From: CAZTDU01 sp964617355 | GTDB taxonomy: Bacteria > Pseudomonadota > Gammaproteobacteria > Burkholderiales > SG8-39 | Length of the DNA stretch: 64,000 nucleotides | Reading direction: 5' to 3' | Assembly: GCA_964617355.1 (NCBI GenBank) | Contig: CAZTXP010000129.1 | Location: 12,775 to 76,774, forward strand | In this document: in pieces, positions 15,608-24,880 of the stretch | How the letters are laid out: every line of letters begins with the position of its first letter | Position numbering within the stretch: position 1 is the first letter of the stretch | Made by a program: the position numbers and the translations under genes | Notes under the pieces: model-generated | Told to the model about the DNA's origin: nothing | The model's input: the letters and a program-made list of their open reading frames with translations, nothing else | Databases searched by the model: none

Positions 15608-16756
15608 ATGGGGAATAGAACCCAATATCTGGCATTCGGGCGCCCGAATTTTGCAGAGGCGGAGATTGCTGCGGTCACGCGTGTCATGCGGTCAGGCTGG
15701 GTTGGGATGGGTCCCGAGACCATAGAGTTCGAGCGTGAGTTGGCAGCTTTCACCGGTGCGAATCAGGTCGTCACGGTGAGTTCTTGCACCGCGGCGTTGT
15801 TCTTGTCGCTTGCTGCACTCGGCATCGGGCCGGGCGACGAGGTTGTATGCCCGAGCTTCACCTGGTGCAGTACCGCGAACGCCGCACTCTACCTAGGGGC
15901 GAAGCCGGTCTTCTGCGACATCGACGCCGGCACGCTAAGCGTAACCCCGGAGACGGTTCTTCGGCATGTAACCTCTCGTACTCGTGCGGTCGTTGTGGTG
16001 CATTTCGGTGGCCTCGCGGTCGACGTAGGTGAGTTGAGAAAGGTCCTGCCGGAATCCGTTTCAATCGTGGAAGACGCCGCGCATGCGCTTGGCGCATGCT
16101 ATCCGGACGGCAGGCCCGTCGGCTCTTCTGGAAACCTATGCTGTTTCAGCTTTTACGCAAACAAGAACCTATCGACGGGAGAGGGCGGGGCCGTTGCGCT
16201 ATCCGATCCCGTGCTTTCATCGAAGATCCAGTCACTGCGGCAGCACGGATTGCCTCTCGATGCGTGGAAGCGATTTACCCACCCGCAGTCGATGCTGCTG
16301 TCTAACCAGTTGACGCATCTTGGTTACAAGATGAATTACACAGACCTTCAGGCTTGCATCGGACGCGAGCAACTGAAGAGACAAGGAGAATTTGCAATCG
16401 TGCGTCGCGCCGTCGCCGAGAGGTATTGCTCGGAGCTGGGTGACTTGGAACCCCGTCTGCGCTTCCAAACCGGCTGTCTGACCGCCGCCCACGCCTTACA
16501 CCTTTTTGTGATCCAGTTGCCGCTGGAATCCATGATTTTGACCCGCGAAGAGGTGATTCTCGGTCTGCGCGCGCGAAACATCGGGGCGACGTTGCACTAC
16601 CATCCCCTGCATTCGATGCCGCTCTATGGGAGCGCGAACCGGTTACCGGTGACCGAGCAGGTGGCCAAGCGATGCGTGACGTTGCCGATCAGCGCCAGCA
16701 TGTCTGATGGTGATACCGCAGACGTAGTGGAAGCGTTCAGGGACATCTATCGATGA
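15608..16756 (+). CDS. DegT/DnrJ/EryC1/StrS aminotransferase
   Basis: 382 aa from ATG 15608, preceded by ACGGAAGG; TTG 15605 is also possible. This is a canonical member: SSCTAALFLSLAALGIGPGDEV binds PLP phosphate, Asp156 sits in VEDAAHALGA, and Lys186 in SFYANKNLSTGEGG forms the aldimine. It should aminate a nucleotide-linked 4-keto or 3-keto sugar. It overlaps the radical SAM gene by 4 bp, so amination and the radical step are probably coupled in one pathway. It is not closely similar to the DegT protein at 7441. Confidence 0.92.
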   Translation: MGNRTQYLAFGRPNFAEAEIAAVTRVMRSGWVGMGPETIEFERELAAFTGANQVVTVSSCTAALFLSLAALGIGPGDEVVCPSFTWCSTANAALYLGAKPVFCDIDAGTLSVTPETVLRHVTSRTRAVVVVHFGGLAVDVGELRKVLPESVSIVEDAAHALGACYPDGRPVGSSGNLCCFSFYANKNLSTGEGGAVALSDPVLSSKIQSLRQHGLPLDAWKRFTHPQSMLLSNQLTHLGYKMNYTDLQACIGREQLKRQGEFAIVRRAVAERYCSELGDLEPRLRFQTGCLTAAHALHLFVIQLPLESMILTREEVILGLRARNIGATLHYHPLHSMPLYGSANRLPVTEQVAKRCVTLPISASMSDGDTADVVEAFRDIYR

Positions 16757-17721
16757 GCGCGTATGGATTTCGCGAACGGCTGAGCGCAGCGTTTCCCTCG
16801 CAGATTGTTATCGACGCGACGGAAGTCTGCAATTTGGCGTGCGTTCATTGCCCGCACCCCGAGTTCAAGAAGTCAGAACACTATCGTGCCCGCTATCTCG
16901 ATATTGATCTGAACCGAAAGATGGTGGACGAGGTCGCGGCCGACGGCAAAGGAATCGCCCAGTACATACGCTATACGAGCAATGGAGAACCTCTGGTCCA
17001 TCCTAGGATCTACGACATGCTGGATGATGCAGTGACCAGATCCGGCGTGTTCGTGACGCTTACGACCAACGGGACCTTGCTTAATGAGCGGCGCGTGGCG
17101 AAATTGTTTTCTTCCGGCCTGCATATGGTGGATGTCAGTATTGACGCGCATCTTCCCGATACCTACTCGCGAATTCGAGTGAACGGGGACCTGGAGGTTA
17201 CTCGGAGCAACGTGCTTCGCCTAATCCGCATGCGCGCGGAGCTGAATTCGCGGACGAAGATCGTCGTAAGCTTCGTGGAGCAGCCGGCAAACATGGCGGA
17301 GGCGGGTCCGTTCGAGCAATTCTGGAAAGCTCAGGGGGCCGACGCAGTGGTGATTCGACGCTTGCACTCCGCGGCAGGAGGCGTAGTGCGCGTTGCGGAC
17401 ATGCTACGGGGTCAACAGAGGAGCCAATCGCGGTACCCCTGCCTCTACCCGTGGGAGCGGATTCTTCTGAATCCTGCCGGGCAGCTTGCCTTCTGCCCTC
17501 AGGACTGGCTTCACGGCTCCGCAATCGCTGATTTCCGGCAGGCGACCATCAAGGAAACCTGGGTCGGCCCCATCTACGGGATGCTCAGGGAAGCACATCT
17601 CAGCAACGATTTCGGGCGCCACCCTTTCTGCGGCGGATGTCCGGACTGGGCGCAAACGCGGTGGCCCGGTGAAGGTAGGAGCTACGCGGATCTCGTCGCG
17701 GAGTTTGCGTCATCGGGATGA
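16753..17721 (+). CDS. Radical SAM/SPASM protein paired with aminotransferase and WbqC
   Basis: 322 aa. The cluster motif CNLACVHC gives Cys26, Cys30 and Cys33. IRYTSNGEPLVHP corresponds to the GGEP SAM-binding strand. C-terminal cysteines in YPCLYPW, LAFCPQDW and FCGGCPDW form a SPASM-like region. It overlaps the aminotransferase upstream and the WbqC gene downstream by 4 bp each, forming a three-gene unit. The substrate is unknown; a sugar or an amino-acyl substituent on a sugar are reasonable guesses. Confidence 0.87.
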   Translation: MSAYGFRERLSAAFPSQIVIDATEVCNLACVHCPHPEFKKSEHYRARYLDIDLNRKMVDEVAADGKGIAQYIRYTSNGEPLVHPRIYDMLDDAVTRSGVFVTLTTNGTLLNERRVAKLFSSGLHMVDVSIDAHLPDTYSRIRVNGDLEVTRSNVLRLIRMRAELNSRTKIVVSFVEQPANMAEAGPFEQFWKAQGADAVVIRRLHSAAGGVVRVADMLRGQQRSQSRYPCLYPWERILLNPAGQLAFCPQDWLHGSAIADFRQATIKETWVGPIYGMLREAHLSNDFGRHPFCGGCPDWAQTRWPGEGRSYADLVAEFASSG

Positions 17722-18431
17722 CTCGCGTTGCGATTCTTCAATCGAACTACATTCCGTGGAAGGGGTACTTCGATCTCATTCACGATGTGGATCTGTTCAT
17801 CTTCTACGACGATGTCCAATACACCGTGCGCGACTGGCGGAACCGAAATCGCGTCGCGGTCAACGGAAGGGCATGCTGGCTATCCATTCCTGTCGGGGCC
17901 GACCGAAATCGCCTCATATGCGATGTGCAGATAGCTGATTCGTCATGGCAGGCCCTGCATTACAAGACATTGCTGCAATCGTACGCGCGGGCTCCCAACT
18001 TCGCGCACTATGACCCGTTTCTTCGCGACTTCTATCTTGGTACGGTCTGGAAAAGCCTGTCAGACGCGAACCAATACCTCATTCGACATATCGCGCACGA
18101 ATGGTTGGGCATTTCGACCAGGTTCGGCCAAGCATCCGACTATCCCACCAGCGAAAGGAAGCAGGAGCGAATACTCCATCTGCTCCGAGCGGTAGGTGCG
18201 ACGCATTACGTGTCCGGACCTGCCGCGCGCGCCTACCTTGACGAGGGGCGGTTTGCAGCCGAAGGGATATCCCTTGAGTGGAAGGACTACTCCGGGTATC
18301 CGGAGTATCCACAGGCGATGTCGCCCTTCGAGCATTCCGTAAGCGTCTTGGACCTGCTCTTCAATGTCGGACCCGTTGCCCCGTGGTACATATGGGGTTG
18401 GAGGACTTTACCGGCGCCGAGGGCCGCCTGA
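17718..18431 (+). CDS. WbqC family protein
   Basis: 237 aa. The start VAILQSNYIPWKGYFDLI and the segment IFYDDVQYTVRDWRNRNR are hallmarks of the WbqC-like family (once DUF2715-type annotations are set aside). The family is found in O-antigen loci and thought to work near amino-sugar acylation; the biochemistry is poorly defined. Later segments include TSERKQERILHLLRA and ATHYVSGPAARAYLD. Its 4 bp overlap with the radical SAM gene suggests a shared product. Confidence 0.87.
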   Translation: MTRVAILQSNYIPWKGYFDLIHDVDLFIFYDDVQYTVRDWRNRNRVAVNGRACWLSIPVGADRNRLICDVQIADSSWQALHYKTLLQSYARAPNFAHYDPFLRDFYLGTVWKSLSDANQYLIRHIAHEWLGISTRFGQASDYPTSERKQERILHLLRAVGATHYVSGPAARAYLDEGRFAAEGISLEWKDYSGYPEYPQAMSPFEHSVSVLDLLFNVGPVAPWYIWGWRTLPAPRAA

Positions 18432-18436
18432 TAAGG

Positions 18437-19390
18437 ATGCGCAAGCGACTTTCAATCGTCGTTCCCGTCTACCAGAACGAACCAAACCTGCCCGATTCGG
18501 TGCCGGCGTTGCTGGCATTGCGGGAAAAGCTTCCCGACTTCGAATTTGAACTTGTATTCGTCGACGATGGTTCCACCGATCGTTCGTTCTTGCTGTTGCA
18601 GGAGTTTGCACAGCGCAATTCCTCGTGCATCAAGGTCGTGCGTCTGTCGAGGAACTTTGGCCAGACTCCTGCCATCCAGGCGGGTCTTCGGATTGCTACC
18701 GGCGATTGCGTGGGTGTGATTTCCGCTGATCTGCAGGAGCCGCATGAGCTGTTCATAGACATGGTGGACCGATGGGAGCGGGGAGCGAAGTTCGTCATTG
18801 GCGAGCGTGAGGCACGCGACGAAGGGTGGCTGCATCAGGCGGTCTCCGGGCTGTATTGGCGCCTGATCCGGAAGTTTGCGATCAAGGACTTTCCGAAGCT
18901 CGGATACGATTTCTTTCTCATCGATCGCCAGCTCGTCGATGACGTGAACCGGATCAACGAGAAGAACACTTCAGTGTTTGTGCTCCTGTTCTGGCTCGGG
19001 TACCGCCCGACACGCCTGCCGATCACCCGACGCCTGCGCACCAAGGGAAGATCCCAGTGGAAATTCGGGCGCAAGTTCATGCTTACGCTCGATACGCTAA
19101 TGGCGTTCTCCTACCTTCCGGCGCGTCTAATCTCGAGTCTTGGCGTGACGACCGGGCTCGCGTGCCTCGCGTATCTGCTCTACGTGCTTGTCGTATGGGC
19201 GCTGCACCATTCCGCCCCACCGGGCTGGATGACCGTAGTCGGGCTAATCACGCTCCTAGGATCCCTGATATTGATCTCGCTCGGAATTATCGGGGAGTAC
19301 CTGCTCCGAATACTCGATGAAGCGAGAAAGCGACCGCCCTACGTGGTCGACTCCCTCACCCCCGAAATTCCGGACAAGCGAGAGGACTAA
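18437..19390 (+). CDS. GT2 glycosyltransferase acting on polyprenyl phosphate (ArnC/GtrB/DPM1-like)
   Basis: 317 aa from ATG 18437; an in-frame ATG at 18392 would add 15 residues. The GT-A domain begins LSIVVPVYQNEPNL. It has FVDDGSTD, the NFGQTPAIQAGL element and ISADLQEP, where the DxQ-type site of this subfamily lies. Two C-terminal membrane segments follow (LGVTTGLACLAYLLYVLVVW and VGLITLLGSLILISLGIIG) and end in GEYLLRILDEARKRPPYVV, a typical tail. Relatives transfer a sugar from a nucleotide to undecaprenyl phosphate at the inner membrane for later periplasmic transfer. Confidence 0.88.
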   Translation: MRKRLSIVVPVYQNEPNLPDSVPALLALREKLPDFEFELVFVDDGSTDRSFLLLQEFAQRNSSCIKVVRLSRNFGQTPAIQAGLRIATGDCVGVISADLQEPHELFIDMVDRWERGAKFVIGEREARDEGWLHQAVSGLYWRLIRKFAIKDFPKLGYDFFLIDRQLVDDVNRINEKNTSVFVLLFWLGYRPTRLPITRRLRTKGRSQWKFGRKFMLTLDTLMAFSYLPARLISSLGVTTGLACLAYLLYVLVVWALHHSAPPGWMTVVGLITLLGSLILISLGIIGEYLLRILDEARKRPPYVVDSLTPEIPDKRED

Positions 19391-19442
19391 CGCAGGTCGC
19401 GCGCGTTGCCGTGACGTCGGAGCCGCAACTTGCCTTCCTGAG

Positions 19443-19461
19443 GGCTTGCACTAGGCAAGCC
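19443..19461. terminator. Hairpin between convergent genes
   Basis: GGCTTGC and GCAAGCC form a perfect 7-bp stem with the loop ACTAG, overlapping the stop codon of the minus-strand gene. No run of T follows on either strand, so it is not a classical intrinsic terminator. It could still pause or protect transcripts from both converging operons. Confidence 0.3.
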
Positions 19462-21616
19462 GGTCAGGTCGAAGAACCGACTTTACTACGCGTGGCGCAA
19501 TCGAGGGGTCGTAAAGCATGTTGATGGGCGTTGCGCACATCCAGTCGCAGTTGCACTTCTTCTCAACGATGTCCTTGCGATAGAACCCTGCGGCCTTCTC
19601 GCTGCGACGAAGCTCGTAGTAGTCGAGCGAGTAGTCACGCAGGTTGCCGAGCTTGACGGGCTCCAGCACTTCGCACGGCGAAACCTGGCCATCGTCATAG
19701 AGTGTGACGAACTTGCGTGTAGCGTGGCAGGGGCGAAGAAACTTGCCCTCTCGCCGGATCTGCATAATGTCCTTGTAGGTAACGGATTGCAGTGCACGAA
19801 CGGCCCTGCTCCAGAGCGTCTTCCGGTGGTGCCGCCATTCGTAGTCCTCGTTCTTCACTAACAGATCGAAGAACGGTTGCACTAGATGGTTCTTCGATTG
19901 CGTTACGAGCTGACCGGTCTCGCGAATTAAGTAGAAGATCTGCTGATCGTAGTCGAAATTCGAACGACAGAAGTCGATCATCTCCTGCATCTGATTCAGG
20001 TTGAAGTCGTCGTATGCGGTGGCGATCTGGATGCGCAAATTGGGGTACCACCGGCGCAGACGCGAAAGCTCTCGAAGCGTGGCCGCCATGGCACGGAATC
20101 CACCGGCAATCTTTCGCGACTCATCGTGCGAAGTCTCCATTCCGTCGAGGCTGACCTGTATGGTCAGGAACAATCCGGGGCAGCGCGTAAGGATCTCCTG
20201 TGTGGTCTCGGTTACCTTTCGCGTCAGACTCGCATTCGTGGGGATCGTCACCCACTGCGTACGCGCCAGATCATGGAACGCCTCAATGGCGTCGGCAAGG
20301 TCAGGCCGCATGAATGGTTCGCCACCGGAAAGGTTCAAATACGGCAGGCGGCCGAAATTCCTAGCGATCGTCTGGATCTCTTCGAGCGTCAGTTCGACTG
20401 GCTTTCGGGCCTTCCAGTTCTCTACGTTCTCCAGATTGAAGCAGAACGCACATCTGGCATTGCAGGCCGAGGTAATGAAGAAGAACAGCTTGGAGATGCG
20501 GCCGGGCATCCAAAAGTGGGCGATCGATGCGCCGACATTCCACGCCTTGCGCAATCGCGCTATGACCGAATGCCCCAAATGCAGTGCAAACCCCCACGCC
20601 CAACATGCGCTTCGCAACGGAAGCAGGCACAGAATCCCGAGCCGCTCGCGCGGCGAAAAATCGCGCTCGGCCAGAAAGCGATCGAAGCGCCGGCTCCCCC
20701 AGAATGCCACTAGCGTCGCGATCCCAGCAATTGCAAATGCCGCCGGGGAGAAGATTCCCGCCACCAACGCTATCAGGGCAACTGGGATCAGCAACGAGGC
20801 GGCGAACAGCGGAAAGCCGCCGTATCCTCTTATTCCGCCCTTCGTGTCGGCGAGCATCTTCTTGGCCAGACGAAGCCCGAGCGATCGACCTCGATTGACG
20901 TGCCGGCGAAAGTAGCCGCCTGTGTCTCTCGCCTGGTGGACTACGCTGAGCGAGTCGACATACTTTACGCGGGCAGACTGCCGGACCTCGTTGAATACGA
21001 ATTCGTCCTCGCCGCTATTGATGCCTCGGAAGAGATAGGTCTCGTGTCCGCTTCGGGCAGACTGCCACACCGATCGCCGGAACGCGGAATTCCCGGCCGG
21101 TGGATTGGATTCGTACGGCGACAAAGCCATCAGGCGATGGGCATATTCTTCTTCCGCAAGGGCCAGTGCGGCGACGATCGATCCGGACTTGCTATGATCG
21201 TAGCGTCCTCCTATTGCCCCCAAACTTTCGTCAGAGCCGAATTCCTCGAGAATTCTCGACAGCCAGTCCTTCGGGGCGATGCAATCGCTGTCGATGAAGG
21301 CGATGACTTCGCTCGACGACTTTGCCGCTCCGTGAGCCCGCGCGAACCCGGCCCCGGAATTCCGCTCCAATCTCATGACAGTCGCGCCATGCGCAGCCGC
21401 GATCGACGATGTGTTGTCCGTCGATGCATCGTCAACCACGATGATCTCGTGCGGGTCCACCGTCTGATTGCGCAGAGAGTCCACGCACGCCCCGATGAAC
21501 CGGGCGGCGTTGAACGCCGCAATGACGACCGAAACGCGGCCCACCATCTCGGCTCGAACCGAAGGAGACACGCCGCGGGCGCGGGTATAGAACCGGATCG
21601 TGCTCGAGCGGCTCAT
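19451..21616 (-). CDS. Fusion of GT2 glycosyltransferase and radical SAM/SPASM domain
   Basis: 721 aa. Residues 27-250 are a GT-A family 2 glycosyltransferase (VSVVIAAFNAARFI, VDDASTDNT, and a DxD at Asp109-Asp111 in AFIDSDCIAP). Residues about 265-347 are hydrophobic and include two or three likely membrane helices. Residues about 375-640 are a radical SAM domain with Cys385, Cys389 and Cys392 in CNARCAFC and GGEP at 431-434. C-terminal Cys630, Cys648, Cys688, Cys690 and Cys694 look like an auxiliary cluster. The reading frame is continuous, so the fusion is real in this sequence. It probably works at the membrane on a lipid-linked sugar. I know of no characterised enzyme with this layout. 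Confidence 0.88.
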   Translation of the reverse strand: MSRSSTIRFYTRARGVSPSVRAEMVGRVSVVIAAFNAARFIGACVDSLRNQTVDPHEIIVVDDASTDNTSSIAAAHGATVMRLERNSGAGFARAHGAAKSSSEVIAFIDSDCIAPKDWLSRILEEFGSDESLGAIGGRYDHSKSGSIVAALALAEEEYAHRLMALSPYESNPPAGNSAFRRSVWQSARSGHETYLFRGINSGEDEFVFNEVRQSARVKYVDSLSVVHQARDTGGYFRRHVNRGRSLGLRLAKKMLADTKGGIRGYGGFPLFAASLLIPVALIALVAGIFSPAAFAIAGIATLVAFWGSRRFDRFLAERDFSPRERLGILCLLPLRSACWAWGFALHLGHSVIARLRKAWNVGASIAHFWMPGRISKLFFFITSACNARCAFCFNLENVENWKARKPVELTLEEIQTIARNFGRLPYLNLSGGEPFMRPDLADAIEAFHDLARTQWVTIPTNASLTRKVTETTQEILTRCPGLFLTIQVSLDGMETSHDESRKIAGGFRAMAATLRELSRLRRWYPNLRIQIATAYDDFNLNQMQEMIDFCRSNFDYDQQIFYLIRETGQLVTQSKNHLVQPFFDLLVKNEDYEWRHHRKTLWSRAVRALQSVTYKDIMQIRREGKFLRPCHATRKFVTLYDDGQVSPCEVLEPVKLGNLRDYSLDYYELRRSEKAAGFYRKDIVEKKCNCDWMCATPINMLYDPSIAPRVVKSVLRPDRLA

Positions 21617-21724
21617 CGCAGGAACGGGTTCATTTTGGCCGGAATGGGGTCTCGCGATCGATGCGGAAAATTACCCATCGAATTCTATCGTGCGGACACG
21701 GCACGGCGCGAGGCAAGCCCCTTT

Positions 21725-23872
21725 CTAACGCAACGGATCGCGCGGCGCGTCTCCTGCCTTGAGCGCCACCGCCTCGTCGTAGTCGCCTCGCCGGCAACCG
21801 GACCCCTCAAGAGGCGAAACCGCGAGGGAAAGTCGCCCGGACAATGACCCTTGAAACAAGACGGCTGTTTGGCTGACATTCGCGCGAAATATCTTCGGCA
21901 AGATACCCGAAGAGTCGCGAAGATGGTTCTGAAGACAGCGCGAGAACTCGAGGGGTAGTACCAAGAGCGAAGTCCCTTCGCTGCGTGCGGCAATCTCGAC
22001 CCCGATCGGCAAGAATTGAATTCCGCCGGCCGTGCCGCTAACGAGATTCGCTCGCTCGGGCAACGGCGCGAAGAGCACGACCGCTTCCGTGAAATCGAAC
22101 GATGGACGTGCGATGACTCGAAGCGCATCCCCTACGGTTCCGACAACATCTACGTGCGTGGGAGTTACTCCCGCGAGATTGGGGTGCGGGATCTCTACAA
22201 GCCACTGGTTGTGTCCGGAGCCAATCGCCTGAACGAACGCCGCCTTGCCATGCGTAGGCGGGTGATCTTGCAGCAGGAACCGTACGCCCCATTGCGCAAG
22301 CACCCTCTCGTCAGGTCTCGTGATTGTGGTTTGGGGGCGGGTGTGCAGGATATCAGGCGGTGCTAGGAGTCGCGAGGAGACCGCATGGAAGAAGGGAGAT
22401 GAAAACTGCGTCATCTCGATGAGGGTCGGAATTCCGTAGTACCAGAAGCCGTACATTCGGTGGTCGTTTCCCGTGTGCCAACTCACCATCCCGTCATAAT
22501 TGTGCTGGCTGACGAAGGGAACGTGCCGATACTGTCGTTCCCAGTCGCTGCCGGCGGTGCTCGCAACGCGACCCCGGAATTGCCGACTGTCATTGAGGGA
22601 AACACGCTTCGAGAGATAGGTGACCAGTTCGGACTTCGCAGGAGGCCACGGAAACGGCACCTCGCCCCGAATGGCCGGTCGGTCATATGGCGGGGACCAT
22701 GCAAGCAAAGCGCACCAGGGTACCACTGCCGCACTTGCAAGCGGGATCTGCTGGCCAATCCGTAGGCCGTGCCCTACGACATCAGACACTGCCCGACCGA
22801 CAAAGTATGCGTACATCGGGAGCGCGAATAAGTCGAAATACGCAAGTACTGGGCCACGCCACACAATTCCGGATCGACCGATGAATTCGGCAATCACCAG
22901 CGACCCCAGAACAAGCATCAGGAACGCAAATGCCGCTCCCTTCGCGAGCGGGTTCCTGTCCCTGCAGCACCAGAGCGCCGATAGGATTGCGGTAACCCAG
23001 ATCACCAATCCGTACCAGCGCGAAGAATGTTCGAGCCAGAAGGACTGCTGCCGAAATCCTCCGCCTGCAGGGACAAGCTCGGACCAGAAGATCACCGGCT
23101 TGGAGTTGAGGAACAGCCCCTTGAGATAGTCCGCAAAAATCAGGTACAGAAGCAAGTACACGATTGCAAGCGCAAGCAGTTTCAGCCGTCGCTCTCGCCA
23201 TCCGGGAGCGGTGACGACCGCGAAGAACGTGAACAGCGCAAAGACAGGCCACGCCAGCACGGTCGTCAGCGGCTGGCTGAAGGCGACGTAGGATTGGAGC
23301 GAAAATGCCGCGAGTGTGAGGCCGGAAAAGGCCGCAATTGATCGGTGCTGCCCGATTCGGTAGATCGAGACGATAGCGAGGACGCTTGCCGCGATCGCGG
23401 TAAGAAAGTGTGGGTTCCCCCAGATCCGTTCCATACCGGGAGTCGGCACCCAGTAAGGAAGCATTCCCAGTGCGACTGCCCAAGCTCCGAGTATGCAACC
23501 GCGCCAGTCGAGGCCGAGTATCTTGCCAACCACAAGCGACGAAAGCAGGAACTCCGCAGCAAACCAGGTGGTTGCAACCGCCGGCAATGCGCTTGCGTCG
23601 ATTGCCCACCGCGCGACTGCGAAACCTGGAATCAGGCCCATCGCGGTCGGGAACCACATGCCCGCATTCCCTTCAAGCGGATTGAATGCGAATGCGTGCG
23701 CAGAACCCATCCAATGGGCTTGATTCAGGGCGACTGATGCGAGAAATGTTCCGTCGAAGCGGAACATCGTTACGGGGAGCTGGAGGTGAAACATCAACCA
23801 TGAAAGGCTGATGAACGACAGTACGTTGGCTCCAACCAAGAAATGCGCGCTTCGGGCCGGCGAGCTGAACAT
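21725..23872 (-). CDS. Large multispanning membrane protein with soluble C-terminal domain, unknown function
   Basis: 715 aa. About eleven hydrophobic segments occupy residues 1-410 and are followed by about 300 mostly polar residues. An early loop between helices contains MFRFDGTFLASVALNQAHWMG-type residues, resembling the first periplasmic loop of GT-C polytopic glycosyltransferases, but no diagnostic DD or EX7E motif is obvious. The tail contains VRFLLQDHPP and WLVEIPHPN, as in YfhO-like or other bacterial membrane glycosyltransferase-related proteins. A GT-C fold that uses a polyprenyl-linked donor is a guess. It lies 15 bp downstream of the flippase-like gene and 108 bp before the fusion gene. 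Confidence 0.75.
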   Translation of the reverse strand: MFSSPARSAHFLVGANVLSFISLSWLMFHLQLPVTMFRFDGTFLASVALNQAHWMGSAHAFAFNPLEGNAGMWFPTAMGLIPGFAVARWAIDASALPAVATTWFAAEFLLSSLVVGKILGLDWRGCILGAWAVALGMLPYWVPTPGMERIWGNPHFLTAIAASVLAIVSIYRIGQHRSIAAFSGLTLAAFSLQSYVAFSQPLTTVLAWPVFALFTFFAVVTAPGWRERRLKLLALAIVYLLLYLIFADYLKGLFLNSKPVIFWSELVPAGGGFRQQSFWLEHSSRWYGLVIWVTAILSALWCCRDRNPLAKGAAFAFLMLVLGSLVIAEFIGRSGIVWRGPVLAYFDLFALPMYAYFVGRAVSDVVGHGLRIGQQIPLASAAVVPWCALLAWSPPYDRPAIRGEVPFPWPPAKSELVTYLSKRVSLNDSRQFRGRVASTAGSDWERQYRHVPFVSQHNYDGMVSWHTGNDHRMYGFWYYGIPTLIEMTQFSSPFFHAVSSRLLAPPDILHTRPQTTITRPDERVLAQWGVRFLLQDHPPTHGKAAFVQAIGSGHNQWLVEIPHPNLAGVTPTHVDVVGTVGDALRVIARPSFDFTEAVVLFAPLPERANLVSGTAGGIQFLPIGVEIAARSEGTSLLVLPLEFSRCLQNHLRDSSGILPKIFRANVSQTAVLFQGSLSGRLSLAVSPLEGSGCRRGDYDEAVALKAGDAPRDPLR

Positions 23873-23887
23873 GAATTCCTTCGAGCG

Positions 23888-24880
23888 CTAGCCTTGATGG
23901 ATTCGGCCCGCGCGAGATGCCAAAATCAGCAAGCCACCCGGTAACGAGATGGCAAGGGTCAGGAGACCGATCGCGAGCGACACGATGAGAGCTACTGAGG
24001 CGGGGACCCCTGAGTAACCGAGTACTGAAACTGCGGAAAGCTCGCGAACACCCCAACCGCCAATCGTGACCGGAATCGAACTCAGCAGAATCACGACCGG
24101 CAACAGTGCAATCGCATCGCTGAGCCGCAAATTCGCTCCCAATCCGCCCGAAAGCACGACTGCCGACGACGAGAACGCGAGTTGAGCGACAAGAACTGTT
24201 GCGGCGATCGTCGCAATGGCCGGTATTGATCGGAAGACGATGCGCGCATGCGCAACAAACGATTCTGCGTGGCGCGCAATCGACCCTGGCAGCCAAGCGA
24301 GATTCGGGCGGCACTTCGCCGTCAGCATCGCAACCGCCGCGATGCTAAGACCTGCAATGGTCCACAGCCCCAGCAGAATTTCAAGCGGAAGGACATCCCG
24401 CTTCCAGGCGCTTGCTGCCATTGCCGCGCCAAGCGAAAGGAGCAGAAGGTGCCCAATACGGTCGATCAGAATGCTATTCAGCGTAAGCGGGAGCGCGACG
24501 CCGATCCGCGAGGAAGCCCAAGCACGCACTGCATCCGCGCCAACAGTGGAAGGAAGGAACTGGCTTGCGAAGAGCGCGACGATAGTGATACGAATCGCCT
24601 GCACAAGCGTTACCTTCGCGCCGATCACTCGCAGGATGACGAGCCACCGAATTGCTCCCGCCGCGAAGTACGTCGCAAGGAGCAGTGCGGCCGCGGCAAG
24701 CGCGGAAGCTGGAAGCGCGACCGCGATTCGGATCGAATCCTGAATGCCGCTTCGACTTAGCAACCAGGCAATCAGCGACACCGAGACCGCCCCCTTTAGC
24801 GCGAAGAGTATCCATGAGCCTAGACGGGCACTGTTCGAAGTCGGGCTGCTCACCATGCGTGATTGTAGGGTCCGGTGCAC
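23888..24880 (-). CDS. Lysylphosphatidylglycerol synthase transmembrane/flippase-like (AglD-type) protein
   Basis: 330 aa with seven or eight hydrophobic segments. It carries both signatures of the LPG-synthase TM family: FLPSTVGADAVRAW at about residues 105-118 and IPVTIGGWGVRE at about 270-281. Members lack the aminoacyl-transfer domain. They are found in glycan loci, where they are suspected of lipid or polyprenyl-linked substrate flipping. It is the first gene of the minus-strand trio and is transcribed divergently from the paralogue pair. ATG 24856 (MVSSPT) is a possible shorter start. Confidence 0.85.
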   Translation of the reverse strand: MHRTLQSRMVSSPTSNSARLGSWILFALKGAVSVSLIAWLLSRSGIQDSIRIAVALPASALAAAALLLATYFAAGAIRWLVILRVIGAKVTLVQAIRITIVALFASQFLPSTVGADAVRAWASSRIGVALPLTLNSILIDRIGHLLLLSLGAAMAASAWKRDVLPLEILLGLWTIAGLSIAAVAMLTAKCRPNLAWLPGSIARHAESFVAHARIVFRSIPAIATIAATVLVAQLAFSSSAVVLSGGLGANLRLSDAIALLPVVILLSSIPVTIGGWGVRELSAVSVLGYSGVPASVALIVSLAIGLLTLAISLPGGLLILASRAGRIHQG

